From Bacillota bacterium (lineage in GTDB: Bacteria; Bacillota; SHA-98; UBA4971), in contig JAAYXB010000011.1 in NCBI GenBank assembly GCA_012516125.1, positions 1 to 64,000 on the forward strand: a stretch of 64,000 nt of DNA, written 5' to 3'. Within the stretch, counting starts at the first letter, position 1; the number at the start of each line of letters is the position of its first letter. Position numbers and translations under genes: made by a program. Below the pieces are notes generated by a model that searched no databases, had not been told where the DNA came from, and worked only from the letters and a program-made list of their open reading frames with translations. Positions 58,954 to 64,000 of this stretch are shown piece by piece.

Positions 58954-59703
58954 TCACAGCTGAAGCAGCCTGCGGTATTTTCTGCCAATCTCCGACCTCG
59001 GGTTCGCGAAAACTTCTTCGGGGCGACCCTCTTCGGCGACCGCTCCGCGTTCCAGCAGCACCAAGCGGTCCGCCGCGCGAAGGGCGAACCTCATCTCGTG
59101 GGTGACGATGACCATGGCGGTATCCCTGGCCGTTGCCAGGTCCTCCATGACGTCCAGAACCTCTCCGACAAGGATCGGGTCAAGGGATGCGGTAGGCTCG
59201 TCCCACAGCATGAGGACGGGCTCAGGCGCAAGGGCCCTCGCGATGCCGACGCGCTGGGCTTCGCCGCCCGATAGCTCTCCCGGCCTCCGGCACGCGACGG
59301 CGCCGGAAAGCCCCACGCGCTCGAGCGCCCGCCGCGCTCTCTCGCGAGCCTCCCCCGGCGCCATGCCCGCTGCGACCAGCGGGAGGGCGACGTTGTCGAG
59401 GGCGGAGAGCCTGGCGATGAGGTTGAAGCGCTGAAACACGAAGCCGATCTTCCTCCGGACTTCGAGAAGCTCGAGGTATGGAAGGGTGACGATGTCGCGC
59501 GACTCGAAGGTGATGCGCCCCGCGTCGGGCTCGGCAAGCCGCACGATGCACCGGAGAAGGGTGGACTTGCCGCAGCCGCTTGGGCCTGTAACGACGACCG
59601 TCTCGCCCGGCGCGACGTGGAGATCGACCCCGGCGAGGGCGCACGTCTTCCCGTACCTCTTGAGGAGGCCTTCAACGGTGAGGATGGGGTTGGTAGCCCT
59701 CAT
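58954..59703 (-). CDS. ABC transporter ATP-binding protein
   Basis: VVTGPSGCGKSTLLRCIVRL; LSGGEAQRVGIARALAPEPVLMLWDEPTASLDP; start overlaps stop of the adjacent membrane protein. Confidence 0.92.
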   Translation of the reverse strand: MRATNPILTVEGLLKRYGKTCALAGVDLHVAPGETVVVTGPSGCGKSTLLRCIVRLAEPDAGRITFESRDIVTLPYLELLEVRRKIGFVFQRFNLIARLSALDNVALPLVAAGMAPGEARERARRALERVGLSGAVACRRPGELSGGEAQRVGIARALAPEPVLMLWDEPTASLDPILVGEVLDVMEDLATARDTAMVIVTHEMRFALRAADRLVLLERGAVAEEGRPEEVFANPRSEIGRKYRRLLQL

Positions 59704-62555
59704 CTCGCCATCCCCTTCAGCATGATTTTCCTGCGGTTCAGGAGAGCAAGTATCCCCGGCCTCGAGGACGGCACGACGATTTCCCGCATGACGTCGGTGT
59801 AGGTCAGCCCCATGGCGATTCCAGCAGTGATCTCATCGCTGGAAGCAGGGCTTATCCTCTCGCTCTCGACCGATACGAGGTAGCCCAGGACCGCCCCAAT
59901 GGCTGCCATGTGCCAGACCCCAAGGTGTGGCACCTCCGCGCCCGAGACCACAAAAACCGGCACCAGGATGGCGGCGCCCATCGCCATGGCATAGGCAGAG
60001 CCTGCGTCGAACAGGCTGGCGAAGATGCGGTGAGCGCGGCCGCCACTGCGCCACTGCGCCGCCCTCTCGCGCCGCAACTCCCTGATGGCGCTCACAATGG
60101 CCGCGTGGTCCAGCACGAGCACGAGAAGGGTGAATATCACCGACACGAGGGCTGCCACGGTGGACCTGGCCTCGCGGAGAACCCTGTAGACCTCGCTCCT
60201 CACCCCCGGCTCAACGATGCCGACAGGGCTCACGTATACGCGGACGCCCGCGCCGAACCTCCTGGCCGCCGCCTTCCGGGCTGCTTCCCGGTCCACGCTG
60301 CGGTCAACCAGAATCTGGAGGCTTTCGCCCGGTATTACCTCGCCGCCGATGTAGCGGTCGATGAGGCGGATGGACCGCCCAACCTCTTCGTCCTTTAGAT
60401 TTGGCAGCGATGCCTTGATGTATTCGAGTTCCCGGATTATGGCACCCGTGTCGATTGAGCGGATGGCGCCCAGGTCCTTCGAGACCTCGCGAACCTGTGC
60501 CTGCATTCCGGTTACGTCCAAGTCCTGAAGCTGCGCGAGTACCGTGTTTGTGGCCTCAAGCATGTCCGACACGACGGCCCCGGCGCGACCACTCGCGAGG
60601 AGCGCCCTTATGCCTGACACGCGCCCGGCGAGGCCCGAAAGCGTGGACTTCCACTTCGCAAGCTCCGTCGCGGCGGGACTTGCCCGGCGCACGAACTCGT
60701 CGATGGCCCTGGCCCTCTCGACGGCCTTCACGCCTGCAAGGTCGAGCGCGGCCCGCAGGGCAGCAACCCTGTCGCGGACGGCAGGGGGTAGCTCGCCGTC
60801 GCCGGTCGCTGTATCCTCCGCAAGAAGGTCGCCTGTGGACGAAAGCATGGACAACACCTCCTTCGCCCGGGACTCGAAGGAACCTATCTCGCCGAGAGCC
60901 GACTCCAGGGAGTCCACAGCGCCGATGGCATCGCGAAGGGCCTTCTCCACGGCCGCCGCCTCCCGCCAGCCCAGCGTGCTGTCCTGGGATGCGCCCAGGG
61001 CGTCGGATGCTTTCTCGAGCGCCCTCTGGACGTCAACGAGCCGCCCGACGGTCCTGTCGTACATACCCAGTATGTCCAGGGCCGAAAGCGAGGCCTGGTA
61101 TGCATCCTCCCGGAACGTCTCGAACTCGCGGAGCAGGCGGACGCTCTCGTCCACCATGTATGCCAGCCTCTTGCTTTCACTTGTGACATAAGCGGTGCCG
61201 ATGCGTCTCTGCGGACGCCCGTTGGAATCGGCAAGGTGCGCGGCGACCGGCGGGGTGCGATAGGCGCCCACGTCGTCGGCGATGGTGACAGACCCGCCCT
61301 TCGCCTGCGCGCTCGCCGGGGACGCCCCTTGTCCGGGCCCAGGTTCAGGTCCAGGTTCAGTTTCAGGTCCAGGTCCAGGTCCAGGTCCAAGCCCCGCCGT
61401 CCGCCCCGGCACCGGCTGGGCCAGCTTGAAGCCGAGGGTGTCGGTGTCCCCCTCTATGACGATCCCCGTGGCCTTGCTGCCGGAGATCTCCTCCACCTGA
61501 ACAAGGACGCCGCCCCCTGCCCCGGCTCCCTGTGACGTGCCCCGCGAAGCCGCCTCAACTGATGCGCCTCTCTCGAGCCTTTTCCCGTCCGCTGCCGCCG
61601 GTGCGGCTGCTCGCGCCGACGCCGACGCCGATGCCGATGCCGATGCCGAGCCCGAAGCGGAAGCCGAAGTCGACGATGGTGACGCAGGCGCAGGCGCCTC
61701 GAGAAACACAAGGTCTCCCGGGTGAAGCGGAGCTTCGGAGTCGAGGGATATGGTAACCCGGGCGGCATAGTGCTCGAGGAACCGCTTCATCTCGGTGAGG
61801 GTGGCGGTGAGGTCGGCAAGGTCAGAGCCTGCGCCGTGGCGCGTGATGTCGCGAGCAAGCCCCGCTCCCGCTCCAGCGGAGGATGCGAGGTCGTCCGCGA
61901 AGGCCTGGCCCGCGGCCACAGAGTCCTCAAGCTCCTGGCCAATGGGGAACCTGACCTCGACGACGCGGTAGCGATCGAGCAGGTCCCGAAGGGCATCGGA
62001 GGTCCGCCTGATGTCGGCGACGGAATGGAGCACCACGGCTATGCTGCCGCCGTCCCGAAAGCAGAACCTCACGCCGGGAAGCTTCTCCACCTGGCCCATG
62101 AGGAAGTAGAACGCCCCCGGCTCGATGCCGGACACGCTGAGCCGCGGTTCGATTATGAACGTCACGCCGCTCGCCCCCGGCACATCGCTGAGCGCGCGGG
62201 CGAGGCCCTCGAGTCCTGCGCGGCTGCGCAGCCTGTCAGGAAGGGATATGAAGAAGTTGGCCCGTCCGACCACGGTAGGGCCTTCCCTGACACGCGCGCC
62301 CGCGTACGATGAGGAGAGCACCTTGGCGATCTCTGAGCGCGCGGCATCGTGGGCCTCCTGTCTTACGTGCAGGATGAGATCGTACTCGCCGAGGTCGCCG
62401 AGGACGCCGGTGACCTGTTTGCTGAGGTATGTATCGACCGCGCGGGCGACGCCGCCGGATATGGCGGCGCCGAGAAGCACGGTCACGACGAGGGCGACGA
62501 GGATGTCCCTCCCAAAGCCCTCCCTTACCATCGCAAGCATGGGCCCGCCCCCCAC
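59700..62555 (-). CDS. Large uncharacterised membrane protein, candidate permease partner of the 58954-59703 ATPase
   Basis: N-terminal TM (ILVALVVTVLLGAAISGGVA), about 750 aa extracytoplasmic coiled-coil region, C-terminal TM bundle (STVAALVSVIFTLLVLVLDHAAIV; AYAMAMGAAILVPVFVV; MAAIGAVLGYLVSVE) and EAA-like GLTYTDVMREIVVPSSRPGILAL. Confidence 0.7.
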   Translation of the reverse strand: MGGGPMLAMVREGFGRDILVALVVTVLLGAAISGGVARAVDTYLSKQVTGVLGDLGEYDLILHVRQEAHDAARSEIAKVLSSSYAGARVREGPTVVGRANFFISLPDRLRSRAGLEGLARALSDVPGASGVTFIIEPRLSVSGIEPGAFYFLMGQVEKLPGVRFCFRDGGSIAVVLHSVADIRRTSDALRDLLDRYRVVEVRFPIGQELEDSVAAGQAFADDLASSAGAGAGLARDITRHGAGSDLADLTATLTEMKRFLEHYAARVTISLDSEAPLHPGDLVFLEAPAPASPSSTSASASGSASASASASASARAAAPAAADGKRLERGASVEAASRGTSQGAGAGGGVLVQVEEISGSKATGIVIEGDTDTLGFKLAQPVPGRTAGLGPGPGPGPETEPGPEPGPGQGASPASAQAKGGSVTIADDVGAYRTPPVAAHLADSNGRPQRRIGTAYVTSESKRLAYMVDESVRLLREFETFREDAYQASLSALDILGMYDRTVGRLVDVQRALEKASDALGASQDSTLGWREAAAVEKALRDAIGAVDSLESALGEIGSFESRAKEVLSMLSSTGDLLAEDTATGDGELPPAVRDRVAALRAALDLAGVKAVERARAIDEFVRRASPAATELAKWKSTLSGLAGRVSGIRALLASGRAGAVVSDMLEATNTVLAQLQDLDVTGMQAQVREVSKDLGAIRSIDTGAIIRELEYIKASLPNLKDEEVGRSIRLIDRYIGGEVIPGESLQILVDRSVDREAARKAAARRFGAGVRVYVSPVGIVEPGVRSEVYRVLREARSTVAALVSVIFTLLVLVLDHAAIVSAIRELRRERAAQWRSGGRAHRIFASLFDAGSAYAMAMGAAILVPVFVVSGAEVPHLGVWHMAAIGAVLGYLVSVESERISPASSDEITAGIAMGLTYTDVMREIVVPSSRPGILALLNRRKIMLKGMAR

Positions 62556-62724
62556 GTTCGCTTCCCACGTATGGGTGCCGGGCGAAGCCCGGCCGCCCTT
62601 ACCCGATTATAACACAGCAGCTAGATGGCGGGCCGGCCGAAGTGCTGCCTTCTATAGCAAAGGATGCCAGGAACAACGTACGGTGGGGAGCCGCGTGCAA
62701 CGATTGCGGCCCCAAAGGGTCGCC

Positions 62725-63504
62725 TCAGCGCTTTTCCTCCTCTTCCACCTCAAACTCCAGGGTGACCTTGTCAAGGGCCTCAATGTGGTCGCGGTCGGTG
62801 CGGAAGAGCAGCTTTCCGCATTTCACCGTCTCTTCGTTCTTGCCCTTCGCGAAGACGTTGCCTTCCAGTATCGCGAGCCTGTCCTTCTCGGTGTAAGTGG
62901 CGCGCTCAGCACGGGCGAAGGTGTTCCCACGCCTCATCTCCACGTTGCCGGAGGCCACAAACCCGCGCGTGCTCGTGTTGAGCTCCATCCGGTCGCACGT
63001 GACGACGACCCGCTCCTTGCCGGCCGAACCGCCTGCACTCCCCGCGCCGCCCGCGCCTCCGGAGACGGCCCCAGCGCCGGCTCCGCCTGCGCCCCCGGAT
63101 TTCTCCTCGTCCTTGGTGAGGGTGACGCCGCCCTCGACGACCACCCGCTTCTCGCTGATGTACGCGGTGAGCACCTCGCCGGTGAGAGTGATGTCCGGCT
63201 GCACGAGCGTCACGTTCCCGGTGATGGTGGCGACTTTCCTTCCCTTGACCTCGGCCCAGTCCGCCGTGATGACCACGTCAGAATACGCGATCCTGACGTT
63301 CCCTTCGAAGACCGTTACGTCAGCATCGAAGTCGATGGTAACCCTCTTCTCGGCGGTCACCACCACCTTCTCCTTCGCGGCCCAGGCCCCGGGCGCTAGC
63401 AGTGCTATAGCGGTGAGCGTGATCGCGAGAGCGATCCTCACCCTGCCAGCCCCGACCATCGCTTCGCGTGCGTATCCACTCACAGCAACCGTCCCTCCCA
63501 TCAA
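62725..63504 (-). CDS. OstA/LptA-like periplasmic protein (second copy)
   Basis: Signal peptide; VVVTAEKRVTIDFDADVTVFEGNVRIAYSDVVITADWAEVKGRKVATITGNVTLVQPDITLTGEVLTAY; RGFVASGNVEMRRGNTFARAERATYTEKDRLAILEGNVFAKG. Confidence 0.85.
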   Translation of the reverse strand: MMGGTVAVSGYAREAMVGAGRVRIALAITLTAIALLAPGAWAAKEKVVVTAEKRVTIDFDADVTVFEGNVRIAYSDVVITADWAEVKGRKVATITGNVTLVQPDITLTGEVLTAYISEKRVVVEGGVTLTKDEEKSGGAGGAGAGAVSGGAGGAGSAGGSAGKERVVVTCDRMELNTSTRGFVASGNVEMRRGNTFARAERATYTEKDRLAILEGNVFAKGKNEETVKCGKLLFRTDRDHIEALDKVTLEFEVEEEEKR

Positions 63505-63609
63505 GTCGGTCGTCGCAGATTCGCGCCGCTTCTTGAATGTGGACTTGTGAATCTGCGCCTAAGTAGATCGCCATAAGTAATCGCCGGTTCCAGAGAGCGC
63601 ACGCGCCGT

Positions 63610-63700
63610 GCAGGGTTGCCGGTGTTGCACTCTCTCTTTGAGTCACCGGCAACCCAAGACCTCGGAAAACGAGAGTAAACTAACGACCTCATACTTAGTC
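63610..63700. repeat. Short-core copy of dispersed repeat family I (A-arm right)
   Basis: GGGTTGCCGGTGTTGCACTCTCTCTTTGAGTCACCGGCAACCC...CTAACGACCTCATACTTAG. Confidence 0.7.
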
Positions 63701-64000
63701 CTCGGGAACCTCTATCTCCACGCAAGTCCTGCCGATGGCCTCCAGGACGTTGTCCCCAGGGTGGTACTCCGCCCTCTCGCACACCAGCACCGAGCCTTTG
63801 TCCCGCTCGACGCGGACGTTGCCTTCGATTATCACCTTCTGGTCCTTCTCGGACCAGGTGAGCTTGCAAGCGGTAAGCACGTCGCCCTCCCGGGATGAGA
63901 ACCGCACATCCTCCAGCGTGAGGTTGTTTGTTGCGGTGTCCGCCTCCCCACGCGCCGCGGAGAACCGGAGCCACGGCTCGCCGCCATCATAGAGGGTGCC
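63695..64000 (-). CDS. LptC/OstA-like protein, 5' end beyond the window
   Basis: Open frame to window edge: GTLYDGGEPWLRFSAARGEADTATNNLTLEDVRFSSREGDVLTACKLTWSEKDQKVIIEGNVRVERDKGSVLVCERAEYHPGDNVLEAIGRTCVEIEVPED. Confidence 0.72.
   Translation of the reverse strand, partial: GTLYDGGEPWLRFSAARGEADTATNNLTLEDVRFSSREGDVLTACKLTWSEKDQKVIIEGNVRVERDKGSVLVCERAEYHPGDNVLEAIGRTCVEIEVPED

Noticed and set aside
1-64000. tRNA and rRNA genes
   Set aside because: No convincing cloverleaf or rRNA-like sequence noticed by eye; tRNAscan-SE/Infernal would be needed to exclude them.

Overview
High-GC 64 kb chromosomal window, most likely from a diderm Bacillota (Limnochordia/Negativicutes-like). Gene families suggest LPS-type outer-membrane biogenesis: lpxC-fabZ-lpxA-lpxI-lpxB, an MsbA-like exporter, lptB/lptF-G, several OstA/LptA/LptC-like proteins, an LptD-like protein, and SLH-coiled-coil OmpM-like porins. 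Most genes from 28.9 to 64 kb are on the minus strand. The left third is an accessory-looking region with an oligopeptide ABC transporter, an orphan DNA methyltransferase, thrB/thrC, a small wHTH-nuclease gene and much non-coding repeat DNA. Three things stand out. (1) Two inverted copies (about 6.46-7.21 kb and 14.67-15.66 kb) of a non-coding array of 17-bp dyads (consensus TGGTCCCCNGGGGACCA). The dyads come in triplets at 32 bp, with triplets separated by 41 or 52 bp, so nearly all spacings are close to multiples of one DNA helical turn. (2) An apparently circularly permuted family-5 (DppA/OppA-like) solute-binding protein. (3) A dispersed ~200-bp MITE/REP-like family whose core is flipped relative to its arms in one copy. 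Low-complexity inserts also recur in many otherwise conserved proteins. All calls come from reading the sequence and the supplied ORF track; no database search was run.
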